Source: Rhodospirillales bacterium (lineage in GTDB: Bacteria > Pseudomonadota > Alphaproteobacteria > TMED109). Taken from it: 64,000 nt of DNA. A program made the position numbers and the translations under genes. The stretch covers positions 62,001 to 126,000 of the forward strand of contig JAPPED010000001.1 in the NCBI GenBank assembly GCA_028824295.1, in the 5' to 3' direction. Shown here in pieces: positions 44,437 to 54,155 of this stretch (its first letter is position 1; each line of letters starts with the position of its first letter). The notes under the pieces were generated by a model. It did no database searches. It had not been told where the DNA came from and saw only the letters and a program-made list of their open reading frames with translations.

Positions 44437-47259
44437 TCAGGCCGCTGTGATGCGGCAGAGCGTAACCTTGCTCTCCTGCATCTGGGTCACGGAATCGTAG
44501 CCGTAAGTACCGATGGTGTTTGACGATTCTCCGAGCACGTACGGGTCAGCGCCTTCAGGGTACCGGTGACGGAGATCTTGCCCCATGAACCGGCCACCGA
44601 AGTGAAACGGCATAAATGCCACCCCTGGATCGACCCGGCGGGTTACCAGCGCCTTGACAAGCACGCGCCCTCCTTCCGGTCCCTCAACCCAGATGTCGTC
44701 ACCATCCTGGAAGCCGGCGTTATTCGCGTCGCGCGGATGAACTTCGCAGAACATCTCCTGCTGCAATTCGGCCAGCCATGGGTTTGACCGGCTCTCGTCG
44801 CCGCCCCCTTCATATTCCACGAGCCGCCCCGTCGTGAGGATGATGGGATAGTCCTTGGAGTAGTCCCGCTGCTGAATCGATCGATAAAGTACCGGGACTC
44901 GGTATCCGCGCGTGTCCTCGTAAGTGGGGTAGTCGGACACAAGATCACGGCGCGTCGTGTAGAGCGGTTCACGGTGAAGCGGGACCGGGTCCGGGAAATT
45001 CCAGACAACCGCCCGGGCTTTCGCGTTTCCGAACGGAGCGCATCCGTGACGTATGGCCACCCGCTGAATCCCGCCGGAGAGATCCGTCTTCCAATTGGTC
45101 TTGTCTCCGGCAATTGACTCGATTACAGCCCGTTCCTCCTCTGTCAGGTCTCCGTCCCAACCAAGCCGCTTCAGCATCGCCATTGTGAACTCGGGATACC
45201 CGTCTTCGATTTCGGAATCCTTGCTGAATGAACCGTCTGCCAGAAGATTCTCACCATCCCTTAAAACACCGAAACGCGCTCGAAAGGTCAGCCCGCCGTC
45301 GGCGACGGCCTGTGAGGTGTCGTAGAGGATGGGAGTTCCCGGGTGAGCCAGCTGCTCGTTGCCCCAGCAGGGCCAGGGAAGCCCGTAATACTCGCCGTCA
45401 CAGGGGCCACCCTCCGCCTTGAGCGTGGTGCGGTCAAAGGTGCCCATATTGGCCATGTGCTTGCGCAGACGTTCGGGCGTTTGACCGGTGTACCCGATCG
45501 TCCACATGCCACGATTGAACTCTCGCGTGATGTCCTCGATGACCGGTTCGTGGTCTCGAACTTCGATGTTGCGGAATAGCGGCCCGTCTATTTCGAGTTG
45601 CTTCGCGAGCCGGTAAATGATCTCGTGATCGGGCTTCGATTCAAACAGTGGCTCGACAACTCGTTCGCGCCACTGCAGTGAGCGGTTCGACGCCGTGACG
45701 GAGCCGTAGGTCTCGAACTGTGTCGCCGCAGGAAGCAGGTATACGCCGTCCTGGCGTTCGTGCAGCACAGCGGTCAACGTGGGATACGGATCCACCACGA
45801 CCAGCAGGTCAAGCTTGTTCATTGCCCGACGCATGTCCGGGAGACGTGTCTGGGAATTCGGCGCGTGCCCCCAGAAGATCATGGCCTTGAGGGTTTCGGG
45901 CTGATCCAGGTTCTCCTTGTCCTCGAGAACGCCGTCCACCCACCTGGATACCGGGATTCCCTTCGATTGCATCAATTCCGACGAAGAGAAGCGCGTGGCC
46001 AGGGTCTCGTACGATACCCCCCAAACCCGGGCCCAATGCTTCCATGCGCCTTCCGAGAGCCCGTAATAGCCTGGCAGCGTGTGGCTCAGCACCCCGAGGT
46101 CGGTAGCGCCCTGGACATTGTCATGACCGCGGAAAATATTCGTCCCGCCTCCGGCCTTACCCATATTTCCCAAGGCCAACTGGAGGATGCAGTACGCGCG
46201 GGTATTGTTGTTCCCGGTGGTGTGCTGGGTCCCTCCCATGCACCAGATGACCGTACCGGGTCGATTCTCTGCCATCGTCTTGGTGATTTGGCGAACCTGC
46301 TCACCCGGAACACCGGTGACACGCTCGGTTTCCGCCGGTGTCCATCGGGCGACTTCCTCGCGGATCTGGTCGAGTCCCCACACCCGCGACTGGATGAAGG
46401 ACTCGTCCTCCCAACCGTTTTCGAACAAGTGCCACAGCATGCCCCAGACCAGGGCCACGTCCGAGCCCGGACGGATGCGGACATACTCGTCAGCGTGCGC
46501 GGCAGTACGCGTGAAGCGCGGGTCGACCACGATGAATGGCGCGCCTTTTTCCTTGGCCTTCAGCAAATGCACCATGGAGACCGGATGCGCTTCGGCCGGA
46601 TTTCCTCCGATCAAGAAAATGGACTTGGAATTGTGGATATCGTTGTAACTATTCGTCATTGCGCCGTAGCCCCAAGTATTGGCCACGCCCGCAACTGTGG
46701 TCGAATGACAGATACGCGCTTGATGATCGACGTTATTGGTGCCCCAGAATGCTGCGAACTTGCGGAAGAGGTAGGCCTGTTCGTTATTGTGCTTAGCTGA
46801 TCCGAGCCAGTACACCGAATCCGGCCCCGCTGTTGTTCGGATCCGTTCAAGTTCCGCGCCAACTTCTTCGATCGCCCGGTCCCAATCGAGCCGCTCCCAG
46901 CGACCGCCAACCAACTTCATCGGGTATCTGAGACGGCGTTCTCCGTGGGCGTGCTCCCTTACTGACGCCCCTTTCGCGCAATGCGCTCCGAGGTTGAACG
47001 GGCTGTCGAAACTGGGTTCTTGACCAATCCAGACCCCGTTCTGCACTTCTGCGGTAACCGCGCACCCGACTGAACAATGCGTGCATACGGACAACACGTT
47101 TTCAATGCCGTCGCTTCCGGTGAGCGCCGTATCCGCGGCTTCAACCCGCCCTCCCGGCACGAGTCCTGCGAGCGCGGAGCCAGCGGCAACGACGCCCGAA
47201 TTGCGAAGAAAGGCCCGGCGGTCAAGCGCGGTGCCGGCGATGGATGATCGAGAAGACAT
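44437..47259 (-). CDS. Formate dehydrogenase catalytic (alpha) subunit, Mo/W-bis-MGD, cysteine type
   Basis: A 940-residue periplasm-facing molybdoenzyme oxidising formate to CO2. The twin-arginine leader is DRRAFLRNSGVVAAG. The [4Fe-4S] ligands are Cys59, Cys62, Cys66 and Cys94, followed by the Lys that contacts the cofactor (KGAS). The active-site residue is Cys184 in QARICHSTTVAG, with the conserved His next to it, in place of selenocysteine. Later bis-MGD motifs include GGNPAEAHP and GGTQHTTGNNN. It is preceded by a small TAT protein gene, followed by the Fe-S subunit, and depends on fdhD and mobA nearby. It may consume formate released by BoxC or other sources. Confidence 0.95.
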   Translation of the reverse strand: MSSRSSIAGTALDRRAFLRNSGVVAAGSALAGLVPGGRVEAADTALTGSDGIENVLSVCTHCSVGCAVTAEVQNGVWIGQEPSFDSPFNLGAHCAKGASVREHAHGERRLRYPMKLVGGRWERLDWDRAIEEVGAELERIRTTAGPDSVYWLGSAKHNNEQAYLFRKFAAFWGTNNVDHQARICHSTTVAGVANTWGYGAMTNSYNDIHNSKSIFLIGGNPAEAHPVSMVHLLKAKEKGAPFIVVDPRFTRTAAHADEYVRIRPGSDVALVWGMLWHLFENGWEDESFIQSRVWGLDQIREEVARWTPAETERVTGVPGEQVRQITKTMAENRPGTVIWCMGGTQHTTGNNNTRAYCILQLALGNMGKAGGGTNIFRGHDNVQGATDLGVLSHTLPGYYGLSEGAWKHWARVWGVSYETLATRFSSSELMQSKGIPVSRWVDGVLEDKENLDQPETLKAMIFWGHAPNSQTRLPDMRRAMNKLDLLVVVDPYPTLTAVLHERQDGVYLLPAATQFETYGSVTASNRSLQWRERVVEPLFESKPDHEIIYRLAKQLEIDGPLFRNIEVRDHEPVIEDITREFNRGMWTIGYTGQTPERLRKHMANMGTFDRTTLKAEGGPCDGEYYGLPWPCWGNEQLAHPGTPILYDTSQAVADGGLTFRARFGVLRDGENLLADGSFSKDSEIEDGYPEFTMAMLKRLGWDGDLTEEERAVIESIAGDKTNWKTDLSGGIQRVAIRHGCAPFGNAKARAVVWNFPDPVPLHREPLYTTRRDLVSDYPTYEDTRGYRVPVLYRSIQQRDYSKDYPIILTTGRLVEYEGGGDESRSNPWLAELQQEMFCEVHPRDANNAGFQDGDDIWVEGPEGGRVLVKALVTRRVDPGVAFMPFHFGGRFMGQDLRHRYPEGADPYVLGESSNTIGTYGYDSVTQMQESKVTLCRITAA

Positions 47260-47291
47260 CAGGACACCTGCAATAAGCTTGAAGAAAACCG

Positions 47292-47504
47292 CTAGAAGCG
47301 CGCCAGCCGGTACACCGTGCGGACGTGCTCGGTTTCACGGTAGCGTGCGTGCGATCTGGAGGGCTTTGACGAGGCGGGGGCGGTTGATGGGCGGCGTATG
47401 GCCAATGCTGCCGCCCCGGTGACACCTGCTGCGGCGAAGAGCTTGCGGCGACTTAGGCCGCGACGGCGGGACTTGCGCTGAGAATCGGTCGAATCTTGTG
47501 GCAT
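47292..47504 (-). CDS. Formate dehydrogenase-region TAT-target small protein
   Basis: A 70-residue protein with a twin-arginine leader (LSRRKLFAAAGVTGAAALA) and the tail YRETEHVRTVYRLARF, which closely fits the family of small TAT proteins that head Fdh3 operons (TIGR02811-type, from memory). It begins the operon 32 bases before the catalytic subunit. Function is unproven; a chaperone-like or assembly role in export of the dehydrogenase has been supposed. Confidence 0.85.
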   Translation of the reverse strand: MPQDSTDSQRKSRRRGLSRRKLFAAAGVTGAAALAIRRPSTAPASSKPSRSHARYRETEHVRTVYRLARF

Positions 47505-47955
47505 ACGCTCCTCCTTCGTTTACCACCCCAGAAGCATAGCGGTACCTGATCGCAATTGCTCGGCCAAATTTGAAATCGGTGTTCGGCGGGGAGTCGAGGA
47601 GAAAACAATGCCATGGCCCGGGGTTTGCCGGAGCTTCGATGGTGGCAAGACGGCACATCGCACCGCCGGAGGGGTATCTGTGACCATCATCCGTTGGAGC
47701 ACTTGCGCGGGCGTCCGCGAGGTTGGAGTTGGAATCAAGACGCGGCCGCGCCAACTCCGACCTGGAACGGGCTGATCGCGTGCTTCCTGGATAGACCGGG
47801 CGCTCGAACCTGCATCCTGAAGAGAAGCTGAAGGCACTACCTCGGTGATGGCGCTCGGTAACCTTCAAGCGCCCTCCGATTGCAGCCATGGGGCAAGCTT
47901 CTGTGACCCCCCGTCAGTTTACGGACAGCTGGCGAACGGTCCTGCCATGTGCGCA
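47505..47955. other. Intergenic region upstream of the formate dehydrogenase operon
   Basis: About 450 bases between the group II intron 3' end and the small TAT gene. No convincing gene is seen. The promoter of the formate dehydrogenase operon should be here. TACGCTCCTCCTTCG just before the start contains the minus-strand ribosome-binding site (GAAGGAGGAG). Confidence 0.5.
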
Positions 47956-47995
47956 ATCGGGATAGGGGGGAGCCTCGCGGCTCCACCCCTCCCAC

Positions 47996-48029
47996 ACCAC
48001 CGTGCGTACGGGTCCGTACACGGCGGTTC
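47996..48029 (-). ncRNA. Group II intron domain V catalytic hairpin
   Basis: The minus strand reads GAACCGCCGTGTACGG, a short loop ACCC, then GTACGCACGGTGGT. The arms pair ACC/GGT, CCGTG/CACGG and TAC/GTA with a two-base CG bulge, the standard domain V shape, with a CGC-like catalytic triad in the lower stem. Domain VI follows directly as a GC-rich stem (about 47960-47993). The fold looks intact although the ORF is broken. Confidence 0.82.
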
Positions 48030-48036
48030 GACGGAT

Positions 48037-49370
48037 TTAAGCCGTGGCCGGTCCCGCCACGGAGGCGAGTCCGAGCCGGTCGAAGAAGTTATTGGGGAGC
48101 GCGTAGGAGAGCGCGGGGCTGTTGCCGAGCCGCCATGGACCGTGAGCACTGCCGGCGGTGTTCGCCGCCAGCTGCTTGCCCACGCCAAGACGGTGTAGCG
48201 CCGCAAAGCGGGTACGCCCGCGCTTCCATTGCCGCCAGACGATGGCACGGAGCCTTCGTCTGACCCATTGGTCGAGGCGACGCAGCACCGAGGGCGTCTC
48301 GCAGAAGCCGAAGTAGCCCCGCCACCCGGCGAGGTAGCGGGACAGCTCCATGACGAGATGGGCGAGGCTGACGCTCTTCGTGCAGCGCGTCAGTTCCCGG
48401 ACCCTGGCCTTGAACCGGGCGAGCGCTTGCGGCGCGATCCGCCGCCTGGGCGCCTGCCCGACCGTCAAGCTGAAGCCCAGGAAGGCCCGTGCCACCGGAC
48501 GATCCACCGCGCTCTTGCCTGCGTTCACCGTCAGCTTCAGCCGCCGGGCAAGGAAGCCGGTCACGCTCGCCATGACCCGCTCGCCCGCCCGCCGGGACCG
48601 CACATAGATGTTGCAGTCATCGGCGTAACGAACGAAGCGGTGGCCACGCTTCTCCAGTTCCTGGTCCAGGACGTCAAGCATCAGATTCGACAGCAAGGGT
48701 GAGAGCGTGTCAGTGCCGGATGAAAACTCCCCGATAGCGCCGAAGTAAAAGTCCCCAGTCGGCCGGCCACCAGCCCCATCAGGATGTCGTGATTGACCCG
48801 GTCGAAGAACTTCTCCAGATCGAGGTCGACCACGATGCCGAAGCCCGCGCGGATGTGCTCCTGTGCGCGCCCGATCGCCTGATGGGCCGAGCGTCCGGGC
48901 CGGAACCCGTAGCTCGCGTCCGAGAAGCTTCCGTCCCAGTCCTCCTGCAGCACCTGCATCACTGCCTGCTGGATGAAGCGGTCGAGCACCGTCGGCACAC
49001 CCAGCGGGCGAACCCCGCCCGAGGCCTTCGGGATCTCCACCCACCGCACCGGCTGCGGTTCGTAGGTGCCATCGAGGAGCCGGGACCTGATCTCGGGCCA
49101 GTGGCTTCTCAGGTGAGCGCCCAGATCGCCGGTCGTCATGCCGTCGACACCGGGCGCCCCCCGGTTGCGCCGGACACGCGCCAGCGCCTTCTTCAGATTG
49201 CCGGGCTGGAGGACCGCCGCCATCGACGGTCCCGGTCCGGCGGCCGGGCGTTCGGGGTCGGCACGCGCCATGCGGGCTTCGGTCCCTTGGCTCCCGGCGC
49301 TCCGGGCTTCACCCTTCGCCACCGGCTCCAAGGCCAGTTCCAACTGGATCTTCTGCCGCCTGGTCCGCAT
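48037..49370 (-). pseudogene. Group II intron reverse transcriptase/maturase, deleted and frameshifted
   Basis: The N-terminal half (start ATG about 49370, MRTRRQKIQLELALEP) carries RT blocks GAPGVDGMTT, KASGGVRPLGVPTVLDRFIQQ, SYGFRPGRSAHQAI and VDLDLEKFFDRVNHDIL. It stops making sense at about 48757. The other half continues in another frame with LSPLLSNLMLDVLD, the active-site RYADDCNIYV, and the maturase domain (YLAGWRGYFGF). Between them about 40 residues of RT, including the QGGP part of the conserved QGGPLSPLL block, are missing. They are replaced by two tandem 24-base repeats (48709-48756). The chain cannot be translated whole, so the intron is probably immobile. Confidence 0.88.
48709..48756. 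repeat. Two tandem imperfect 24-bp repeats, probable leftover IS21-type end
   Basis: 48709-48732 and 48733-48756 match at 17 of 24 positions. Shared features are a GNCG core (TGCCGGA / CGCCGAA), an AAAA run and a CCCC end. The block starts with TGTCAGTGCCGGATGAAAAC on the plus strand, similar in style to IS21-family termini, which start with TG and contain several subterminal repeats. It sits exactly where the reverse transcriptase breaks. No istA or istB is present. Confidence 0.55.
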
Positions 49371-49779
49371 GAGCGCACCGTCCTCATGACCCTGTCCATC
49401 GTTCAGGCCTTCGTCGGCAAGCCGACTACTATGCCGTCTGCTGACTTCCGCGCTGCGATCGCGACCCTTGCGGGAACGCTCAGTCCGGGACGTGCCGGAC
49501 GCGGCGCGGACCTCCCGAGGTAAGACCAGCCGCCTTCGCCACACACCCGCCGGATTTACCACCCCGGGCCTTGATGGCTATGGACTTCGCGGTCATTTGC
49601 CCGCTCGTCCGCCCGGGTAGGCCTCGTATCCGGTTCTTGTCCATCGGGGCGCGGCTTTGCTCCGCGCTTCCTTCAAACCCTGCCTTACAACAGCGCCCTT
49701 GCGCTTCGCTAATCCTTCACCGCCATCAGGTTGGATAGAGGACTTGCACTTCCAAGCTGTTGGTCATGCTCGGCACACC

Positions 49780-49812
49780 AAAAAAAGGGCGGCGGTCGGA
49801 TGACCGCCGCCC
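49780..49812 (-). terminator. Intrinsic terminator of the IorAB-like operon
   Basis: On the minus strand an 11-bp perfect stem (49802-49812 with 49787-49797), a 4-base loop (49798-49801) and seven T residues (49780-49786). It begins 24 bases after the stop of the large-subunit gene. The group II intron starts two bases after the T-run. Confidence 0.92.
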
Positions 49813-49835
49813 AAGCGTTGTTTAGGGAATAGGTA

Positions 49836-52127
49836 TCAGGCTTCTTGCATCGCCGCCTTGACCTTCTCCGCAGTGATCGGCCACGAACGTACGCGTGCGC
49901 CCACCGCTGCTTGGATGGCGTTGGCAATCGCGGGCCCGACAACCGTCACGACGGGCTCGCCCGTCCCGGCCGGGTAGTGGCCGTTCTGGATGATGCTGAC
50001 GTCGATTTCAGGCACCTGGTTGATCCGCATCGGCGTCCAGGTGTCGAAGTTCGACTGTTCGATCGAACCGTCCTTCATCGTGATGTTCTCGTAGAGAACC
50101 CTCGATGTCCCGTAGATTGCGGAACCCTGGATCTGCGCCAGCACACCGTCCGGATTGACGGCGGTGCCCACGTCCATCGCGATGGAAAGCTTCCTTACGG
50201 TCGGCTCTCCGGATTCGGGGTCAACGTGCACCTCAGCGACGCACGCCGTCCACGTCGGGGAGCCACGCTCCTGCGACGTAACGCTGGCAATTCCCTGACC
50301 CGTGTTGGCGGGGAGAGGCTTCACGCCGTAACCCGCGCGTCCCGCAGCAACCAGCAGTGCGTTGCGCAGACGCTCCGAGCCACCCACCGTGTTCGGCGGG
50401 GTACCGACGTTCTTGCCCACAGCCTTCAGAAGCGAAGTCCGGAACTCGAGCGGGTCGCGTCCGACTGCGTGCGCGGCTTCGTCGAGGAACGACTCAACAG
50501 CCCACATCGTCCAGGTCGGTGCAACTGCACGGAGCTGTCCCGGAGGGGTCGCGCTCTGACCAACAATGTTCTCAATGGAACGTACGTACTGGTTCGGAAC
50601 GTTGTACCAGTGGTCCGATCCGTTCGTGGAGAACGGGTCGATCTTGCCCTTCTTGTCTACTGATTCCGCCAAGAAGCCCGGAGCCTGCCGCTTGGTCGCC
50701 CAAGCCGAGCAGACAGTGTGAACCATCGTGTCCAGATCACCGGCGACGTTCACCCCACCTTTCACGGTCTGGTAGGTGAGCGACTGGTGGAAGTCGAACA
50801 TCACGTCCTGCTCGCGGGTGAACACGAGCTTGACGGGACGCCCGGCTGCCTTGGCCGCCAGGGCCGCTGGAATCATCGCATCCGGCTCAAGCCGCCGTCC
50901 GAAGCCAGTACCTGCGTACTGCTGGTGGTGGACCACATTGGCCGGTTCCACACCGAGTGCTTCAGCCGTCATAGCCGTGCATCGGGTGGACCACTGGCAC
51001 GCCGTGAAGAGGTGCCAGACCCCGTCCTGCTCCATGGCCACGCAGTTCATCGGCTCCATCATGCCGTGGTAGCCGAGGCTCGTTTCGTACTCGGCCTCGA
51101 CGACGGTCGCGGCATTGCTCATGCCTGCGTCCGTGTCGCCGTCGATTACCCAGGCAAACCCTTCGCCGTCGGCAGTTGCCTTCTTGGCGTAGCCAAGAAT
51201 GTCTGCAGTGCTGACGTTGGCGTTCGGACCGAGATCCCAATCGACGGAAACGGCATCGGCGGCCTTTTCGGCTGCCCAGATCGTCTCGGCGAGCACGATC
51301 GCGTAGCCGCGCTGGACTCCGGTCGGATCCTCGATGATTTCGGTTCCGATGTATCCATCGATGCCGCTAGCGGCCGAGTCGTCGACCGAGTTCGGCATCG
51401 CACCCCAGCGGGTGGGCCAGGTGACGATCCGACCGTACGCCATGTTCGGAACGAACACGTCGATGCCGTACCGGGCGGTGCCGTCGATCTTTGCCGGAAT
51501 GTCGAGAGCCGGAACCGACGTGCCGACGAGTTTGTACTCGCCAAACTTCTTCAGTTCGATGGCTTTCATTTCATCTTCGCTGAAGGTCCGGTCGATCGGG
51601 CCCGCGCTGATGATTTCGGAATAGGTCGTCGACTGACCGGTGCCCGTGTGAGTGACGGTGCTGTTTGCAGCGGAACACTCGCTGGCCGGCACGCCAAGCA
51701 TGTTGGCACCAGCCTCCACGAGAGCCATCCGCGCGGCCGCACCGATCCGCGAGTTGCGGTCGAACGTCCAGTTCACCGACCACGAACCGCCAGTGATCAT
51801 CAGACCCCACTTTTCGTGGCTGTCTGGGTAGTCAATGCGGACGTCGTTCCAGTCGATTTCCAACTCTTCGGCAACTGCCTGCGCCAATGCGGTGCCGACG
51901 TGCTGCCCCATTTCCGTCTTGGTGATGTGGACAGTCGCGATCCCGCTGGGCTCCATGGTCAGGAACAAGCTGGGCTCGAAATTGCCAGCCGCCAGGGCCT
52001 CGCGGGCACCGCCGGTCAAGTGTGGCAGGACTGAGTAGCCGACCACCAATCCAGTGCCGGCAACAGCGGAGCCGACCAGAATGTCGCGGCGCGTTGCGCC
52101 ACCCAAGTCTTTCATGTGCTTGGTCAT
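49836..52127 (-). CDS. Molybdenum hydroxylase large subunit, IorB-like (isoquinoline 1-oxidoreductase family)
   Basis: A 763-residue xanthine-oxidase-family molybdopterin subunit. It has an N-terminal twin-arginine-type leader (ATRRDILVGSAVAGTGLVVG), so it is exported, as for IorB-type enzymes. MoCo-binding regions include KTEMGQHVGTALAQAVAEEL, HQQYAGTGFGRRLEPDAM and QLRAVAPTWTMWAVESFLDEAAH (split: QLRAVAPTWTMWAVE). It hydroxylates an N-heterocycle or oxidises an aldehyde; the substrate is not predictable. It is two bases after the Fe-S subunit gene. No FAD subunit is encoded, in line with the two-subunit Ior type that hands electrons to a cytochrome. Confidence 0.88.
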   Translation of the reverse strand: MTKHMKDLGGATRRDILVGSAVAGTGLVVGYSVLPHLTGGAREALAAGNFEPSLFLTMEPSGIATVHITKTEMGQHVGTALAQAVAEELEIDWNDVRIDYPDSHEKWGLMITGGSWSVNWTFDRNSRIGAAARMALVEAGANMLGVPASECSAANSTVTHTGTGQSTTYSEIISAGPIDRTFSEDEMKAIELKKFGEYKLVGTSVPALDIPAKIDGTARYGIDVFVPNMAYGRIVTWPTRWGAMPNSVDDSAASGIDGYIGTEIIEDPTGVQRGYAIVLAETIWAAEKAADAVSVDWDLGPNANVSTADILGYAKKATADGEGFAWVIDGDTDAGMSNAATVVEAEYETSLGYHGMMEPMNCVAMEQDGVWHLFTACQWSTRCTAMTAEALGVEPANVVHHQQYAGTGFGRRLEPDAMIPAALAAKAAGRPVKLVFTREQDVMFDFHQSLTYQTVKGGVNVAGDLDTMVHTVCSAWATKRQAPGFLAESVDKKGKIDPFSTNGSDHWYNVPNQYVRSIENIVGQSATPPGQLRAVAPTWTMWAVESFLDEAAHAVGRDPLEFRTSLLKAVGKNVGTPPNTVGGSERLRNALLVAAGRAGYGVKPLPANTGQGIASVTSQERGSPTWTACVAEVHVDPESGEPTVRKLSIAMDVGTAVNPDGVLAQIQGSAIYGTSRVLYENITMKDGSIEQSNFDTWTPMRINQVPEIDVSIIQNGHYPAGTGEPVVTVVGPAIANAIQAAVGARVRSWPITAEKVKAAMQEA

Positions 52128-52129
52128 GG

Positions 52130-52591
52130 TCAGGCCTCCTGCATCATCTGGGCAGCCCGACGGACACCCTGCTTGATCCGAGCGTACGTTGAGCAGCGGC
52201 AGATGTTGCCTTGCATGGCATCGAGAATCTCTGCATCACTCGGGCTGGAGTTGGACTCAAGGAACGCAGCGGCATTCATCATCTGCCCGGACTGGCAGTA
52301 CCCGCACTGGGGAATCTGCAACTCCAGCCACGCCTTCTGCACCGGATGCTGACCCTTCGGGTCGAGGCCTTCAATCGTAGTGATCGTCGCACCTTCGGCG
52401 TCCGACAACTGCAGCTGGCAGGACCGCACTGCTTCACCATTAAGGTGAACAGTACAGGCCCCACAGAGGCCAATGCCGCATCCAAACTTCGTGCCGGTTA
52501 GACGCAGACCTTCGCGAATGACCCACAGCAGTTTGGTGTCCCCCGGTGCATCGACGACGTGCGACACGCCGTTGATGTTAAGAACAGCCAT
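52130..52591 (-). CDS. [2Fe-2S] subunit of the molybdenum hydroxylase, IorA-like
   Basis: A 153-residue electron-transfer subunit. The plant-type [2Fe-2S] motif is CGIGLCGACTVHLNG...C, and the second cluster motif is CGYCQSGQMMNAAAFL followed by GNICRCSTYARI. It passes electrons from the molybdenum centre of the partner. It is the first gene of the two-gene operon ending at the strong terminator at 49780-49812. Confidence 0.93.
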   Translation of the reverse strand: MAVLNINGVSHVVDAPGDTKLLWVIREGLRLTGTKFGCGIGLCGACTVHLNGEAVRSCQLQLSDAEGATITTIEGLDPKGQHPVQKAWLELQIPQCGYCQSGQMMNAAAFLESNSSPSDAEILDAMQGNICRCSTYARIKQGVRRAAQMMQEA

Positions 52592-52750
52592 AATCCCTCC
52601 TCAGGAATACAAAGGGGAACCGCCGACGACACAGATTCGCCAAAGCGGCGAAGCTGCAAGCGAGCAACGACAGACCCCGGTTTCGTCCATTGTAGTTTGG
52701 GGCGCCAAATTGGGCAAGCTGGCAAAGGCGAATTTGGCTGTAACAGCGCG

Positions 52751-54058
52751 TCAACTGCGGTCCTCAATTGGAACAAACGGACGTTCCGATACGCCGGTAT
52801 ACAGCTGGCGCGGACGTCCGATCCGCTGAGCGGGATCTTCGATCATCTCGTTCCACTGGGCGACCCATCCGACGGTGCGGGCGACTGCAAACAGTACGGT
52901 GAACAAACTGGGCGGAAAACCAATGGCTTGTAGCGTAATCCCAGAATAAAAGTCGACATTAGGATACAGCTTCTTCTCAACGAAGTAGTCGTCCTCCAAG
53001 GCAATGCGCTCCAACTCCCTGGCAAGCCGAAACATTGGCTCGTTCTCTTTTCCCAAGGCGCCGAGGACTTCGTGAGCGGTCGACTGCATGACGCGCGCCC
53101 GAGGATCGTAGTTTTTGTAGACACGGTGCCCGAAGCCCATCAAGCGAAACGGGTCGGCGGAGTCACGCGCGCGGTCAATAAACGACTTCACCCGCGAAAC
53201 GTCACCGATTTCCTGGAGCATGCTGATCACCGCCTCGTTGGCGCCACCGTGCGCAGGCCCCCATAGCGACGCAATCCCCGCGGCCACACATGCAAACGGG
53301 TTGGCACCGGACGAGCCCGCGAGCCGTACCGTGGAAGTCGAGGCGTTCTGCTCATGATCGGCGTGGAGGATGAGAATTCGATTCATCGCCCGCGCCAACA
53401 CGTCGTCGATGACGTACTCCTCGGCTGGCACCGCAAACATCATGTGCAAGAAATTCTCCGCGTAATCGAGGTCATTGCGCGGATAGATAAAGGGCTGGCC
53501 GATCGAATACTTGTAGGCCATCGTGGCAATCGTCGGGATTTTTGCGATCAATCGGTGCGAAGCGACCATCCGCTGGTGAGGGTCGGTAATGTCCGTACTG
53601 TCGTGATAGAAGGCTGATAACGCTCCGACAACGCCGCACAAGATCGCCATGGCATGGGCATCGCGTCGAAAACCCCGAAACAGATATGTCAGCTGCTCGT
53701 GCAGCATGGTATGCCGACTAATCGTGTAGGCAAAGTCCTCGTTACTGGCCGGGTCAGGCAATTCACCTCGTAAAAGAAGGTAAGCCACTTCCAGGAAATC
53801 GCAGTGCTGAGCCAGATCCTCGATGCGATAGCCGCGGTGCAGCAGTATTCCGCGTTCACCATCAATGAACGTGATTTTAGATTCACAAGAACCGGTCGAG
53901 GTGTAGCCCGGGTCGTACGTAAACACACCGGCACTGCCATAGAGGGAACGCACATCGACCACATCGGGCCCGATCGTTCCCGATAGTTCCGGCAACTGAA
54001 GACTTCGGCCGTCACTAAGTGTCAGTTGCGCCGTCCGTCGTTCCGTATCCATGGCCAT
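52751..54058 (-). CDS. gltA: Citrate synthase
   Basis: A 435-residue type II hexameric citrate synthase, first step of the TCA cycle. Catalytic and binding motifs are [13 protein letters not shown] (His), [18 protein letters not shown] (second His) and [16 protein letters not shown] (Asp). The start ATG 54058 is behind GAGAGAGA; ATG 54052 and 54073 are alternatives. In alphaproteobacteria gltA often follows the lpx cluster, as here. Confidence 0.95.
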   Translation of the reverse strand: MAMDTERRTAQLTLSDGRSLQLPELSGTIGPDVVDVRSLYGSAGVFTYDPGYTSTGSCESKITFIDGERGILLHRGYRIEDLAQHCDFLEVAYLLLRGELPDPASNEDFAYTISRHTMLHEQLTYLFRGFRRDAHAMAILCGVVGALSAFYHDSTDITDPHQRMVASHRLIAKIPTIATMAYKYSIGQPFIYPRNDLDYAENFLHMMFAVPAEEYVIDDVLARAMNRILILHADHEQNASTSTVRLAGSSGANPFACVAAGIASLWGPAHGGANEAVISMLQEIGDVSRVKSFIDRARDSADPFRLMGFGHRVYKNYDPRARVMQSTAHEVLGALGKENEPMFRLARELERIALEDDYFVEKKLYPNVDFYSGITLQAIGFPPSLFTVLFAVARTVGWVAQWNEMIEDPAQRIGRPRQLYTGVSERPFVPIEDRS

Positions 54059-54155
54059 GTGTCTCTCTCTCACGTCCAGGCGATTAGCAATCCAGGATCA
54101 AGCAGTACCGTACCTAGGCCCCCAGACGGGGGCAAATGAACGACCGTGCAGCCGC

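Larger units (their letters stand above)
47956..49778 (-). mobile_element. Group II intron (class C-like by its site), with a broken reverse transcriptase
   Basis: The 5' end is GTGTGCCGAGCATGACC on the minus strand (from 49778). The ORF leader holds the familiar intron stretch AGTCAGCAGACGGCATAGTAG. A domain V hairpin (47996-48029) and a domain VI stem precede the 3' end near 47956, which reads CTATCCCGAT. The intron lies immediately after the T-run of an intrinsic terminator, the site preference known for class C introns. The exact 3' boundary is uncertain by a base or two. It is about 1.8 kb, shorter than expected because the RT has lost sequence. Confidence 0.85.

Noticed and set aside
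45760-46800. 346-residue plus-strand frame
   Set aside because: Antisense to the formate dehydrogenase catalytic subunit, no motifs.
50718-52034. 438-residue open frame on the plus strand
   Set aside because: Antisense shadow of the IorB-like subunit; no recognisable domain.
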